A stretch of 64,000 nt of DNA from Flavobacterium gyeonganense. Lineage in GTDB: Bacteria > Bacteroidota > Bacteroidia > Flavobacteriales > Flavobacteriaceae. Location: positions 1,364,001-1,428,000 of the forward strand of contig NZ_CP121112.1 in the NCBI RefSeq assembly GCF_029625295.1, in the 5' to 3' direction. The notes under the pieces are model-generated. The model was not told the origin of the DNA, made no database searches, and saw only the letters and a program-made list of their open reading frames with translations. The translations under genes were made by a program, and so were the position numbers. Below are positions 20,601 through 28,688 of this stretch, one piece after another; the first letter of the stretch is position 1; each line of letters opens with the position of its first letter.

Positions 20601-21116
20601 ATAAGCATCGAAAACAAATCAAAAGTTCCAGGATTTGGCGGGGTTTACTGGCAGTATTTTGAGGATCTGGATAAAATCAAAACCAATTCGGGAGCTGTTT
20701 TATCAGTTGTAAAAGAATTATATCTTAAAAAGAGTACTTTAAAAGGAAACGAATTAGAAAAAATAACGTCTAAAAATCCATTAAAAACCGGAGATTTGGT
20801 AACGGTAAGATTAATTATTTCGGCTAAAGAAGACACAGAATATGTACACTTGAAAGACATGAGAGCTTCCTGTTTTGAACCAGTAAATGTACTTTCAGAA
20901 TATAAATACAACGATGGTCTGGGCTATTATATGAGTACAAAAGATGCTGCATCTCATTTCTTCTTTGATCAAATAAATAAAGGAACTTATGTCATAGAAT
21001 ACGACATTCGTGTGAATAACAGCGGCGAATTCTCAAACGGGATTACCACTATAGAAAGTATGTATGCTCCGGAATTTACGAGTCATACAAAAGGGATTCG
21101 GATTAAGGTAAACTGA
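14640..21116 (+). CDS. Alpha-2-macroglobulin family protein with inserted carboxypeptidase-regulatory and TonB plug domains
   Basis: A 2158-residue secreted protein. It has a Sec signal (1-17, ending LFA), a helical N-terminal part (~20-330), macroglobulin domains including an MG2-type segment FYLDRAIYRPGQTVFYKG (~563-580), and an A2M segment NLKTDSKGKVSFNFTSPEALTAWKLRLLAH. The thioester motif CAEQ is at 1614-1617, followed by an alpha-toroid-like terpenoid-cyclase region and a receptor-binding-like C-terminus. The family traps or inhibits proteases. Unusually, ~1184-1372 is a complete CarboxypepD_reg-like plus TonB plug module (VSVTVKGT, VVGYGTQKKS, IYVVDGVIMND, AANGVIILTTKK). It sits between the ASMYDSSLDQF segment and the A2M segment, where the bait region is expected. 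No barrel follows the plug, so it is not a transporter. No PBP1C gene is adjacent. Confidence 0.9.
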   Translation: MKKIILALLLLTSTLFAQQTDKKWNKVIAFENEGKVKSASEVVTQIYKKAVSEKDEVQMIKCFFYHSKYLLVVDENAQTKILNNLKTDINRVSVPSKAILNFIYAKCLNDYYMRNDYKIRQRTNTAFIDEDFLTWTETNFKNQIDSTLKKTLENESVLTKTYLAEYEMIFDFFTSEKIKKETLFDYLLRENLTFYKQKVRQWEVVKSDFTPYTKQLLGNSGDFTKINFDFVTTENLHYVLALYQKQESYNPSKDNQLDRMQYVKNTLLESDEAFLPSLNTLQKEAKDTILVQKIRLEKALYYSKNASKETHPDYNLKSVSLLDSIISVKNRSDAYKLAIHHKDNLLSKSLNIQLQKYIYSDENTRAYIKYKNVTQVKVSFYKISQKQLWNYTNLYAKRDSLTTAFLQKKPVAAESFSIINKNDFFEYTTEVHLPILKTGSYFVHFESDSEKKDEKAFAYETITVSNLAVLASQNVSGETFQVVDRKTGKPLENVRIKSKDFNLKTNKNGIANYNRKKDNYYHNEIELSTVNDSISIRKNYLQYFDSYSANSNYDTKLKAKINFYLDRAIYRPGQTVFYKGIAVHKKKNETSVVQNTSFKIIIRDANDNEFKEFDVVTNEFGSFSGEFVLPKNGLTGNFRIEAEEPKNYENDINYDKEEDEHPFWDHVDLENSQIDFRVEEYKRPKFEVTFEPKKETFQVNQTIKVKGNAKAFAGSNISDAVVKYTVTRFTSYFRYFYNQQDQTETLATGETRTDASGKFSVDFTAIPSKNGKKEQLPVFNYRINISVTDINGETHDAETIVKVGYHDLALGATLPDKIETKNKNEISLTSTNLNGEFKAIKGEIKIYYTTPFSDKFKPRVWPVPDFENIPKEDFKRFFPYEVSGKTTDDVTPTLVYSKKIDTEKDKKVLLDFISNYKSGNYKVVFSAKDSFENDIESEDYFQITQSKDKYNTSTLFTIKQLNEDPKKDGFVSLKITSEIPELYIAVTGSYNSKVFFEKTSHLENNEDIIMIPLKKEFENYLKIGFQSVFENATFNDDLDVMLKKQEASKLEFSVETFRNKLQPGISENWSFKLKSANTTNEAEVLASMYDSSLDQFATRNWNGLGFYDYSYNGNNIKSSLGFDKTSSYLQNLNIPKKGVVLNNETIKLIWFGFDFNNTNNSLYVQREYQKQLNRKAKKPLNAKMISGNITDKANLPLPGVSVTVKGTQRSTATDFDGYYEIEAAEKEELVFSMIGFKSKTVIIKNSKTIDVVLDDDENSLKEVVVVGYGTQKKSMLTGAVTTIKSENIEEDNTVYSISEALEGRVAGIQIRGAGSIDSGSAPIYVVDGVIMNDIKNINPADIASMDVLKDASATAIYGSRAANGVIILTTKKAFEELTQVKARKNLSETAFFLPNLKTDSKGKVSFNFTSPEALTAWKLRLLAHNKDAVSGYLEKNVITQKELMVLPNFPRFFREKDTIVISAKISNITAEAKTGISVLQFFDATTMQPIDAKMLNADNIKNFTIPAYGNTTVNWKITIPEGLQGVQYKILAKSGNFSDGEENILPVLTNNMLVTESIPIWVRENSTKEYTFENLKNNTSTTLRNHQFTLEYTSNPTWIAIQSLPYLMEYEHECAEQTFARFYANALASEVISSNPKIATVFEDWRKNGKLNSKLEENEELKSIILAETPWLKDAQSEEEKKKNLALLFDLEKMKTSQEATFQKLKQKQKASGGFSWFDGSDENEYITRHILAGLGHLSKLSKGNTSQIDEISKTGIPYIDSKFLEYYKARTKNLKKADKIIWINPHFDLHYLYARSFYLEKYPLYDTLKKASKLYLETAKNNWLSYSLYEKGMTALTLNRYGEKEAAKTILESLKETSSNNEDWGMYWIANKPGWYWYQAPIETQALLIEAFAEVTNDTKSVDAMKVWLLKNKQTKNWPTTKSTTEAVYALLMEGNDWLSVKDNTVIKLGDEKIMTKKLAENEKEAATGYIKMNWKADEVKKEMASISIENKSKVPGFGGVYWQYFEDLDKIKTNSGAVLSVVKELYLKKSTLKGNELEKITSKNPLKTGDLVTVRLIISAKEDTEYVHLKDMRASCFEPVNVLSEYKYNDGLGYYMSTKDAASHFFFDQINKGTYVIEYDIRVNNSGEFSNGITTIESMYAPEFTSHTKGIRIKVN

Positions 21117-21147
21117 AATTCCAAATTCCAAAAAAAGATCAACAAAA

Positions 21148-21177
21148 AACCCGACAAGTTTCAGAACCTGTCGGGTT
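21148..21177. terminator. Terminator shared by convergent macroglobulin and S46 peptidase genes
   Basis: The stem AACCCGACA (21148-21156) pairs with TGTCGGGTT (21169-21177) around a 12-nt loop. AATTTTAT follows on the plus strand, and a T-rich tail follows on the minus strand. Confidence 0.85.
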
Positions 21178-21199
21178 TAATTTTATAAATAAATTGAGA

Positions 21200-23347
21200 T
21201 TATTTTGCAATAGTCAATTCGTCAATAATATTTTTGGCTCCGGCATATTTGTCGATAATCCAAAGTACATAACGAATATCTACGTTGATTGTTCTTTGTA
21301 ATTTAGAGTCAAAAATTACGTCCCCTGCCATCGCTTCGATGTTTCCGTCAAAAGCGATTCCGATTAACTCTCCTTTTCCGTTAAGAACCGGAGAACCAGA
21401 GTTCCCTCCTGTAATGTCGTTATCCGTTAAGAAGTTTACCGGCATGTATCCAGCTTTATCAGCATATTGCCCAAAATCTTTTGCTTTGTTCAATTCTAAT
21501 AAACGGGCTGGCAAATCAAATTCCTGGTCTCCTGCTTTATACTTTTTCACCATACTTTCCATGGTTGTATAATTGTTGATTTTAGCATCATTACGAGGAT
21601 CTGCAGGTAAAGCACGAACTTTTCCGTAAGTTAATCTTAAAGTTGAGTTTGCATCCGGATATTTAATTGCATTCAGTTTTGATTCTCTTAAACCTTCTAC
21701 CAATAAACGGTAAGCAGTCGCAAAACCATCATCCGCTTTTGCCTGATCATCTGATTTAGTACGGTATTTTGTCAACAAATCAGTAGAGATTATATATAAT
21801 GGATCTATTGGAAGCGCAGCCGGTTTTGGACTTGCTAAATATTCTAAAACTTTCTCTTTAGATGCAAAAAAACTTGTTTCAGTTGCTTTTGCTATGTCAG
21901 CAGTAAAATCACCGTTATTAGCTGCTTTCATTTTAGCAATTTGTGGTGCTAAACCATATTCGGCCGCTTTAGAAGCATATAAATTTAACTGTGCAGTTAA
22001 TACATCTTTTTCTAACGGAGCATAAAATTCGCCATAAATATCCTCAACCATTGCGTTGATTTTTGGCAGCATTTCTGCTTTTTTGGCATCATTTTCTTTA
22101 GAGTACGCAATTAATGCATTTCCTAGATTTGCAGGTGCTGTAGCAAGAGCTGAAGTACGTAAAAGCTGGATCAAATAATTATCGTGAGTCGCTTTTAAAT
22201 TCGTTTCTCTATAATAATCATTGATTGTCGGAATTACATTTTCGTACTTTTCCTTATTCGCAGGCTTACTCGCCCAATCGTAGAATTTATCTTCCTGTGC
22301 TGTCTTTACATCTACAGTTCCTGCTTTTGTTAAGGCATCTATCATTCCCTGACGGTTTTTCCAGTAGTTGGCTGTCGAAGCATATTTTGAAGCATACTGT
22401 AAACGAACAGTGGCATCTTTATCCATATACTTTTTCATTACATCCATTCCGGTTTTAGCACCTTCAACCCACGCAGGATAAGCATATTTTATATTTTGTT
22501 CGATTCCTCCAGCCGGCATCCAGCGGTTTGTTCTTCCCGGATACCCTAAAATCATAGCGAAATCATTTTCTTTTACACCTTTAATGCTTACAGGGAGATA
22601 ATGTTTTGGTTGCAGAGGCACATTATCTTTAGAATATTCTGCAGGATTTCCGTCTTTGTCAGCATACACTCTGAACATAGAGAAATCACCCGTTTGACGT
22701 GGCCATTCCCAGTTGTCAGTGTCTCCACCAAATTTACCCACGCTTTCAGGAGGCGTACCTACTAAACGAACATCTTTATAATCCTGATAAACGAAATAGT
22801 AATATTCATTTCCCTGGAAGAAAGGACGAACAGAAACCGTATACTTTCCGCCTTCGTTATTTTCTTTTTCGATCAAAGCAATTTCCTGCTGAATGATTTT
22901 GTTTCTTTCGGTTTCTGTCATTGTAGCATTTACTTTTGACAAAATTCTTTTAGAAACATCATCCATACGCACGAAGAAACGAACGTATAACGATTTTGGT
23001 TTCATTTCGGCACTTTTTTCTTTTGCCCAAAAACCGTCTTTAAGATAATTTTGTTCAGCAGTTGAAAGTTCAGCAATGGCATCGTAACCACAGTGGTGAT
23101 TGGTCAATACCAAACCATTTTTAGAAACGATTTCAGCAGTACAACCTCCGTTAAACTGCACAATGGCATCTTTTAAACTGTGATGGTTAATGCTGTAGAT
23201 TTCTTCAGCAGTTAGCTGCAGACCCATTTTCTGCATGTCTCTATGGTTCAATCTTTCGATGAACATTAAGAACCACATACCTTCGTCGGCTCTTACTGGA
23301 AATGCCATTAGGCACATCGTTAAAAATAAGACTATTCTTTTCATCAT
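21200..23347 (-). CDS. S46 family dipeptidyl-peptidase (DPP7-like)
   Basis: A 715-residue periplasmic serine peptidase. The signal is MMKRIVLFLTMCLMAFPVRA before DEGMW. The catalytic His lies in LVLTNHHCGYDA, the Asp in FGGDTDNWEWPR, and the Ser in ITGGNSGSPVLNGKGELIG. The residue before NIEAM in GIAFDGNIEAM is Gly. In S46 enzymes Gly here goes with DPP7-type preference for hydrophobic P1 residues, whereas DPP11 has Arg. The enzyme releases N-terminal dipeptides for uptake. I choose ATG 23347 because it directly precedes the signal peptide; an ATG at 23380 lies upstream of the likely -7 box TATCTTCG. Confidence 0.92.
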   Translation of the reverse strand: MMKRIVLFLTMCLMAFPVRADEGMWFLMFIERLNHRDMQKMGLQLTAEEIYSINHHSLKDAIVQFNGGCTAEIVSKNGLVLTNHHCGYDAIAELSTAEQNYLKDGFWAKEKSAEMKPKSLYVRFFVRMDDVSKRILSKVNATMTETERNKIIQQEIALIEKENNEGGKYTVSVRPFFQGNEYYYFVYQDYKDVRLVGTPPESVGKFGGDTDNWEWPRQTGDFSMFRVYADKDGNPAEYSKDNVPLQPKHYLPVSIKGVKENDFAMILGYPGRTNRWMPAGGIEQNIKYAYPAWVEGAKTGMDVMKKYMDKDATVRLQYASKYASTANYWKNRQGMIDALTKAGTVDVKTAQEDKFYDWASKPANKEKYENVIPTINDYYRETNLKATHDNYLIQLLRTSALATAPANLGNALIAYSKENDAKKAEMLPKINAMVEDIYGEFYAPLEKDVLTAQLNLYASKAAEYGLAPQIAKMKAANNGDFTADIAKATETSFFASKEKVLEYLASPKPAALPIDPLYIISTDLLTKYRTKSDDQAKADDGFATAYRLLVEGLRESKLNAIKYPDANSTLRLTYGKVRALPADPRNDAKINNYTTMESMVKKYKAGDQEFDLPARLLELNKAKDFGQYADKAGYMPVNFLTDNDITGGNSGSPVLNGKGELIGIAFDGNIEAMAGDVIFDSKLQRTINVDIRYVLWIIDKYAGAKNIIDELTIAK

Positions 23348-23366
23348 AATATTTGAATTAGTCTTG

Positions 23367-23374
23367 CGAAGATA
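23367..23374 (-). promoter_or_regulatory. Likely -7 box TATCTTCG of the S46 peptidase gene
   Basis: One mismatch from TAnnTTTG. It lies 19 nt upstream of the ATG at 23347 and within the reading frame that starts at 23380, which argues for the shorter start. Confidence 0.45.
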
Positions 23375-23474
23375 ATTCATTTCACAATCATAACAGTCAA
23401 TTTACATTTAAAATGAAATTTAAGAATCCTATTTTATTGTTATTTTGCGAATTTAATATTCTTAAAAACAAAAA

Positions 23475-23503
23475 AAAGGTGTTCTGAAAAACAAAACACC
23501 TTT
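23475..23503 (-). terminator. Terminator of the hpt-adk-CNNM-obgE unit
   Basis: The stem AAAGGTGTT (23475-23483) pairs with AACACCTTT (23495-23503). On the minus strand it is followed by a run of T. It lies 20 bp past the obgE stop. Confidence 0.88.
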
Positions 23504-23522
23504 ATAATAAATCTTTATTTTT

Positions 23523-24524
23523 TTACTCGTTAAGCATCTTCCAAAGTTTATCTTTCAAATCTGTCAAACCTTGTTGAGCAACAGAAGAGATAAACATATA
23601 CGGAACATCTTTAAACGAAACGTCTAACTCTGCTTTCAATTCAGCTTTAAGCTCATCATCCAGCATATCGCATTTTGAAATTACCAAAAGACGTTCTTTG
23701 TCCAGCATTTCAGGATTGTATTTTGTTAATTCATTTACCAGAATATCATATTCTGCTTTGATATCCGGTGTATCAACCGGAACTAAAAACAGTAAAGTAG
23801 AATTACGCTCGATATGACGCAGGAAATAATGACCTAACCCTTTTCCTTCTGCAGCTCCTTCAATGATTCCAGGAATATCTGCGATCACAAAAGACTGAAA
23901 ATCCCTGTAGGCAACAATTCCAAGATTTGGCTTCAACGTCGTAAACGGATAATCGGCAATTTTTGGTTTTGCCGAAGTCAATACAGATAATAAAGTCGAT
24001 TTTCCAGCATTGGGAAAACCAACTAAACCAACATCTGCCAAAACTTTAAGTTCCAGAATTACATCCATTTCTACACCCAACAATCCAGGTTGTGCATAGC
24101 GAGGCGTTTGGTTGGTAGAACTTCTAAAATGCCAGTTTCCTAAACCTCCTTTTCCTCCTCTTGCCAGAATCTGTTTTTCTCCGTCTTCTGTAATTTCAAA
24201 AAGTGTTTCACCAGTTTCTTTATCTTTTACAACAGTTCCCAGCGGCACTTCAATAATTTTATCCTCTCCATCTGCACCAGTACTTCGATCTCCTCCTCCG
24301 TCTCCACCGTGTCCAGCTTTGATATGACGGGCAAATTTTAAATGAAATAGTGTCCAAAGACCTTTATTTCCCACTAAATATACGTGTCCTCCACGTCCTC
24401 CATCACCTCCGTCCGGGCCTCCTTTTTCAATAAATTTCTCCCTATGTAAATGCGTAGATCCCTTTCCTCCTTTTCCGGAAGAAACGTATATCTTAACATA
24501 ATCTACAAAATTTCCTTCTGTCAT
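23523..24524 (-). CDS. obgE: Obg family GTPase (ObgE/CgtA)
   Basis: A 333-residue GTPase. The N-terminal glycine-rich Obg fold (~1-160) contains [27 protein letters not shown]. The G domain (~160-330) has P-loop GFPNAGKST, switch residues [12 protein letters not shown], and SKCD for guanine recognition. Obg binds the 50S ribosomal subunit and ppGpp and is essential in most bacteria. It lacks the C-terminal OCT domain, which is common. It is last in the minus-strand hpt-adk-CNNM-obgE group and is followed by a clear terminator. Confidence 0.96.
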   Translation of the reverse strand: MTEGNFVDYVKIYVSSGKGGKGSTHLHREKFIEKGGPDGGDGGRGGHVYLVGNKGLWTLFHLKFARHIKAGHGGDGGGDRSTGADGEDKIIEVPLGTVVKDKETGETLFEITEDGEKQILARGGKGGLGNWHFRSSTNQTPRYAQPGLLGVEMDVILELKVLADVGLVGFPNAGKSTLLSVLTSAKPKIADYPFTTLKPNLGIVAYRDFQSFVIADIPGIIEGAAEGKGLGHYFLRHIERNSTLLFLVPVDTPDIKAEYDILVNELTKYNPEMLDKERLLVISKCDMLDDELKAELKAELDVSFKDVPYMFISSVAQQGLTDLKDKLWKMLNE

Positions 24525-24543
24525 TGTTTTTGTTTATGTATAG

Positions 24544-24571
24544 TTTCAGGTTTCAGGTTTCAGGTTTCAGG
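24544..24571. repeat. Four tandem copies of heptamer TTTCAGG
   Basis: Perfect 7-bp tandem repeat in the 107-bp gap between the CNNM gene and obgE. Its reverse complement CCTGAAA forms the tandem repeat at 32807-32848 upstream of purE. Confidence 0.95.
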
Positions 24572-24631
24572 TTATCCAGTATACTAACCTAAAAAAACTC
24601 GAAACATTTTAAACTTGAAACAAAATTCTCT

Positions 24632-25906
24632 CTACTCTTTTAATGCTTTCACAAGCACTTTATCAATCTTTACGCCGTCCATATCGACAACTTCTAAGAC
24701 AAATTTTTGCCAAATTAATTTTTCTCCTTCTTTTGGAATATGTGAAAGTTCGGTCATAATCATTCCGCTTACGGTGTTTACTTCGTAATCGTTTGTTAAT
24801 TCGTCTAACTCAAAATACGTTAAGAAATCGTGTAACGAATAATGTCCATCAACCAGCCATGATCCGTCTTCTCTTTCTATTAATTGAAATTCATCTTTAT
24901 AAAAATCTGACGCATCACCTACCAAAGCTTCCAAAATATCGTTTAAGGTAATCATGCCCTGAAAAACACCATATTCATCAGAAACCAAGGCATAATGAAC
25001 ACCTGTTTTTTTGAAATTTTCCAACGCTTTGTAAGCCGTTGTCTGCTCCATCAGATAAGGTGCCTCAGATGTTATGGATGCAAGGTCAAAATTATCTTTT
25101 TCGATATTGGCAAAAATATTTTTTAAGGTTACAACTCCCACAATGTCATCATAATTATCCTTGTAAACCGGATAAACGGCATGTAAATCATGCAAAACCA
25201 GTTCTTTAATTTTAGCTTTATCGTCTTTTAAAGGTAGCATGTCTACCGATTTTCGATGCGTCATGAGAGAGCTTACTTTACGGTCTCCAATGTGAAAAAC
25301 ACGTTCCACAATATCCTGCTCTATTTCCTGTACTTCGCCTACTTCTGTTCCTTCTTTGATAATTGCTTTGATTTCTTCCTCAGTAACTTTTCCGTCAGCA
25401 GTTGGTTTTATCTGAAAAACATTCAGTAAAAAATCTGTTGAAGAGGTAAGCAACCAGATAAACGGTGCCGTGATAATCGAAATCACTTTCATTGGCATGG
25501 CTACCATTTTGGCAATAGATTCAGGATAATTTAAGCCAATTCGTTTTGGTAGTAATTCGCCTAAAACTAGTGAAAAGAAAGTTAAAACAACAACCACAAT
25601 CCCAACTGCTACAGAATTAGCATACGGTTTTAGAATTTCAAATCCGCTAACAAAAACCTGAACATCGGTTGTAATTTTATCACCACTGTAAATACCCGTC
25701 AAAATTCCGATCAGTGTAATTCCGATTTGTACTGTTGATAAAAATTTGTTTGGTGAATTGGCTAAATCAAGTGCTGTTTTAGCGCTTTTATTTCCTTTTT
25801 TTGCAGCAGTTTCAAGTCTGTTTTTTCTTGCTGAAATCAATGCGATCTCTGACATCGAGAAAACTCCGTTTAATAGTATCAGAAAAAATATTATTAGTAT
25901 TTCCAT
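24632..25906 (-). CDS. Hemolysin/CorC-type CNNM transmembrane protein with CBS pair
   Basis: A 424-residue membrane protein. The N-terminal CNNM/DUF21 domain has four hydrophobic segments (MEILIIFFLILLNGVFSMSE ... GEVLPKRIGLNYPE-type motif reading GELLPKRIGLNYPESIA). It is followed by two CBS domains (~200-325; MTHRKSVDMLP, YALVSDEYGVFQGMITLNDILEALVGD) and a C-terminal CorC_HlyC domain. The family is linked to Mg/Co efflux or resistance; the hemolysin name is historical. It sits between adk (92 bp upstream) and obgE (107 bp downstream) on one strand, both gaps filled with 7-bp repeats. It is not GldE, since no gld genes are beside it. Confidence 0.9.
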   Translation of the reverse strand: MEILIIFFLILLNGVFSMSEIALISARKNRLETAAKKGNKSAKTALDLANSPNKFLSTVQIGITLIGILTGIYSGDKITTDVQVFVSGFEILKPYANSVAVGIVVVVLTFFSLVLGELLPKRIGLNYPESIAKMVAMPMKVISIITAPFIWLLTSSTDFLLNVFQIKPTADGKVTEEEIKAIIKEGTEVGEVQEIEQDIVERVFHIGDRKVSSLMTHRKSVDMLPLKDDKAKIKELVLHDLHAVYPVYKDNYDDIVGVVTLKNIFANIEKDNFDLASITSEAPYLMEQTTAYKALENFKKTGVHYALVSDEYGVFQGMITLNDILEALVGDASDFYKDEFQLIEREDGSWLVDGHYSLHDFLTYFELDELTNDYEVNTVSGMIMTELSHIPKEGEKLIWQKFVLEVVDMDGVKIDKVLVKALKE

Positions 25907-25910
25907 TTTT

Positions 25911-25985
25911 AAGTTAAAAGTTAAAAGTCAAAAGTTAAATGTTTTGAGTATTTCAAATTTCCTCCTAACATTTAACTTTTAACTT
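25911..25985. repeat. AGTTAAA heptamer repeat forming an inverted repeat
   Basis: Four near-perfect AGTTAAA units (25912-25939; the third is AGTCAAA). They are followed 23 bp later by an inverted copy, AACATTTAACTTTTAACTT (25967-25985), which pairs with 25925-25943 at 18 of 19 positions. It fills the gap between adk and the CNNM gene. Confidence 0.9.
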
Positions 25986-25998
25986 CAAAACAGATTTA

Positions 25999-26571
25999 TT
26001 ACAAATTATCTATAACTGACGTTAATCTTTCTGTAATTTCTTCAATTGTCCCTATGCCATTTACAGCATGAAATTTATTCTGCTCTTTGTAATATCCAAT
26101 TAACGGAGCAGTTTTTTCGTTATATTCCTGATATCTCACACGAATTTTTTCTTCGTCCTGATCGTCTACTCTTCCGCTTGTTTTACCTCTTTCAAGCAAA
26201 CGTGCTACCAAAATTTCGTCATCAGCTTCTAAAGCGATAGTAGCTGTAACTTCTGAACCAATTGTTGGCAAAAATTTATCTAACGCTTCAGCCTGATTGA
26301 TTGTTCTTGGATATCCGTCGAATAAAAATCCTGCTGTATCAGGATGTTTTTTTACTTCATCAATTAACATTTCGGTAGTTAATTCGCAAGGAACCAACTC
26401 TCCATTGTCCATAAAAACCCTTGCTTTTTTACCTAGTTCTGTATCATTTTTTAAATTGAAACGAAAAATATCTCCTGTTGAAAGGTGTGTCAAATTGTAT
26501 TTTTCTTTTAAAAATTCTGCCTGAGTTCCTTTTCCTGCTCCCGGCTTTCCAAATAAAACGATGTTAATCAT
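25999..26571 (-). CDS. adk: Adenylate kinase
   Basis: A 190-residue short-form adenylate kinase (ATP + AMP to 2 ADP). The P-loop is GKPGAGKGTQAEFL, the AMP-binding segment is HLSTGDIFR, and FDGYPRTINQAEAL and the LID-region RGKTSGRVDDQDEEKIRVR follow. The zinc-finger LID insert of long forms is absent, as usual in this phylum. It is in the hpt-adk-CNNM-obgE order, with 72 bp to hpt. ATG 26571 opens directly into MINIVLFGKPGAGKG. Confidence 0.97.
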   Translation of the reverse strand: MINIVLFGKPGAGKGTQAEFLKEKYNLTHLSTGDIFRFNLKNDTELGKKARVFMDNGELVPCELTTEMLIDEVKKHPDTAGFLFDGYPRTINQAEALDKFLPTIGSEVTATIALEADDEILVARLLERGKTSGRVDDQDEEKIRVRYQEYNEKTAPLIGYYKEQNKFHAVNGIGTIEEITERLTSVIDNL

Positions 26572-26643
26572 AATGAAAGTAATTGTTGTGACTCCTTATT
26601 TTTAAGAAGTTTAAAATGAATATATAGTTGTGTTTGTTTAAAA

Positions 26644-27174
26644 TTATTCTGCTAACTTATAGATTTCGGGTAAATTTCTTCCCAGACCATCGTAGTCCAG
26701 ACCGTAGCCTACAATGAATTTGTTTGGAATCCTGATTCCGACATAATCTATTTTGATATCTTTTTTATAAGCTTCCGGTTTAAAGAACAAAGTTGCAATT
26801 TTAAAATGCTTTACATTTTGCTCCTTAAACTTTTGTTTTAATTCTTCGATTGTGTTTCCCGTGTCAATAATATCTTCGATTATGACAACTGTTCTTCCTG
26901 AAAGATCCTGATTGATTCCGATTAATTCTTTAACCGAATTGGTACTTTCTGTTCCTTCATACGATGCCATTTTAATGAATGAAACTTCGCAGGGACTTTT
27001 ATATTTTTTCAGAAAATCAGCCACAACCATAAAAGCACCGTTCAGAACACCAACAAAAATGGGCGTATCATCTCCAAAATCATCTTCTACCTGCGCCACT
27101 ATTTTAGATAAAGCAAAATCAATTTCTTTAGCCGAAATAAACGGAACAAATTGTTTATCGTGAAGTTGTATCAT
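26644..27174 (-). CDS. hpt: Hypoxanthine phosphoribosyltransferase
   Basis: A 176-residue purine salvage enzyme converting hypoxanthine or guanine plus PRPP to IMP or GMP. The PRPP loop is VVIIEDIIDTGNT. The flexible loop region FIKMASYEGTESTNSV and the base-recognition segment KFIVGYGLDYDGLGRNLPEI are present. It is the first gene of the minus-strand group leading to adk, and an exact TATCTTTG -7 box lies upstream at 27200-27207. Confidence 0.95.
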   Translation of the reverse strand: MIQLHDKQFVPFISAKEIDFALSKIVAQVEDDFGDDTPIFVGVLNGAFMVVADFLKKYKSPCEVSFIKMASYEGTESTNSVKELIGINQDLSGRTVVIIEDIIDTGNTIEELKQKFKEQNVKHFKIATLFFKPEAYKKDIKIDYVGIRIPNKFIVGYGLDYDGLGRNLPEIYKLAE

Positions 27175-27199
27175 TATTTTTGTTCTTTAAAATAATGGA

Positions 27200-27207
27200 C
27201 AAAGATA
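27200..27207 (-). promoter_or_regulatory. -7 box TATCTTTG of hpt
   Basis: Exact TAnnTTTG match on the minus strand, 25 nt upstream of the hpt ATG. No clear -33 element at the usual spacing. Confidence 0.6.
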
Positions 27208-27358
27208 CAGAATTACTACCAAAGTGTAAGTATCAAAATTTTATAGCACTAGTACTTTTTTAAAAATGTTAAATATCAGTTAATATTTACAACCGGTTTG
27301 GAGTAACTCTTTCATAATCATTAAATTGTTGTTTGACAAATATTTAATCAAAATCACC

Positions 27359-28636
27359 ATGAAAATTACCATACAATTATTATCTGTATCCTTATTAACT
27401 GCAATAACAGCCTGCAACGGGCAGGTAAAAAAAGAAGAAAAAGAAGCTCTGGCCAAACAGCCTGCCAATGTTGTAAAAACGGCTATAGGAAATATTACAC
27501 TTCCTCCTCCCTACGCAACAGAATCTAAATCTAAAAACAGTAAAGTTATAGGCTGGCCAGAGGGGAAAACACCAAAAGCACCGGAAGGATTTACGGTTAC
27601 AAAATTTGCTGACGGATTGGAGAACCCTCGTTGGTCTTACATCGGTCCAAATAATGATATTTTTGTTGTTGAAAGCGGCACAAGAGCAAGCAAAAACCAA
27701 ATTATAGTCTTACGTGACAAAGATAAAGACGGTGTTTTTGAAACCCGCGAAGTCTTTTTGAAAGACCTCAACAGACCTCTTGGAATGCTTATTCTGAAAG
27801 ACTTTTTTTATGTTGCCAATACCGACGGGCTTTACCGTTATCCTTACAAAAATGCTCCATTGAAATTAGAAACCCAGGGAGTCAAAATTGTTGAACTTCC
27901 GGCTGGCGGATACAACAATCACTGGACCAGAAGTCTGCTTGCCAATCCTGAAGGAACAAAAATTTATATTGGCGTGGGTTCAGGAAGCAATGTGGGGGAA
28001 AACGGAATGGATAAAGAAATTCGACGCGCAGCCATTTTAGAAATCAATCCTGACGGAACCGGAGAAAAAATTTATGCTGAAGGTCTTAGAAACCCAATGG
28101 GAATGGACTGGAATCCTGCTAATAAAAAAGAACTCTGGACTGCAGTTAATGAGCGCGATGAGCTGGGCGATGATTTGGTTCCGGATTATATTACAAGTGT
28201 AAAAAGAGGAGGTTTTTACGGATGGCCCTATTCTTATTTTGGAAACATTCCTGATCCGAGATTAAAAGGCGAGCGAAAAGACTTAGTCGATAAAGCAATT
28301 GTTCCTGATGTTCCGGTTGGTGCACATACTGCCTCTTTGGGATTGGCTTTTTATACAAAAAATGCTTTTCCGGCGAAATATAAAAACGGTGCTTTTGTAG
28401 GTCAGCACGGTTCATGGAATCGTTCTGTAATTTCCGGTTATAAGGTGTTGTTTGTTCCTTTTAAGGACGGAAAACCATCCGGAAAACCCGAAGATTTTTT
28501 AACTGGCTTTATTTCTGACGCTGATAAAGCCGAAGTTTACGGACGTCCGGTTGCAGTAACCGTTATGAATGATGGATCACTTTTGGTGAATGATGACAGC
28601 GGGAATACGATTTGGAAGGTTACTGCTAATAAATAA
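27359..28636 (+). CDS. PQQ-type sugar (sorbosone) dehydrogenase family lipoprotein
   Basis: A 425-residue lipoprotein. I start at ATG 27359, giving signal MKITIQLLSVSLLTAITAC with Cys19; an upstream frame from 27326 adds nothing recognisable. The mature protein is a six-bladed beta-propeller of the GSDH/sorbosone dehydrogenase family: PEGFTVTKFADGLENPRW, NHWTRSLLANPEG, GLRNPMGMDWNP, NERDELGDDLVPDY, and HTASLGLAFY near the end. Such enzymes oxidise sugars with PQQ, but many homologs lack proven activity. It is a single gene; the 219 bp downstream hold a large palindrome and then a TonB-dependent receptor. Confidence 0.85.
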   Translation: MKITIQLLSVSLLTAITACNGQVKKEEKEALAKQPANVVKTAIGNITLPPPYATESKSKNSKVIGWPEGKTPKAPEGFTVTKFADGLENPRWSYIGPNNDIFVVESGTRASKNQIIVLRDKDKDGVFETREVFLKDLNRPLGMLILKDFFYVANTDGLYRYPYKNAPLKLETQGVKIVELPAGGYNNHWTRSLLANPEGTKIYIGVGSGSNVGENGMDKEIRRAAILEINPDGTGEKIYAEGLRNPMGMDWNPANKKELWTAVNERDELGDDLVPDYITSVKRGGFYGWPYSYFGNIPDPRLKGERKDLVDKAIVPDVPVGAHTASLGLAFYTKNAFPAKYKNGAFVGQHGSWNRSVISGYKVLFVPFKDGKPSGKPEDFLTGFISDADKAEVYGRPVAVTVMNDGSLLVNDDSGNTIWKVTANK

Positions 28637-28688
28637 AAATTAAATTCCAATTTTTTTAAATTCCAAATTCCAAACTTTACGTTAATTA

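Noticed and set aside
27289..27300. ACAACCGGTTTG upstream of the sugar dehydrogenase gene as a third copy of the GH30 operator
   Set aside because: Only 9 of 12 positions match the reverse complement of ACAATCGGTTGT and the symmetry is broken at one end; too weak without a genome-wide count.
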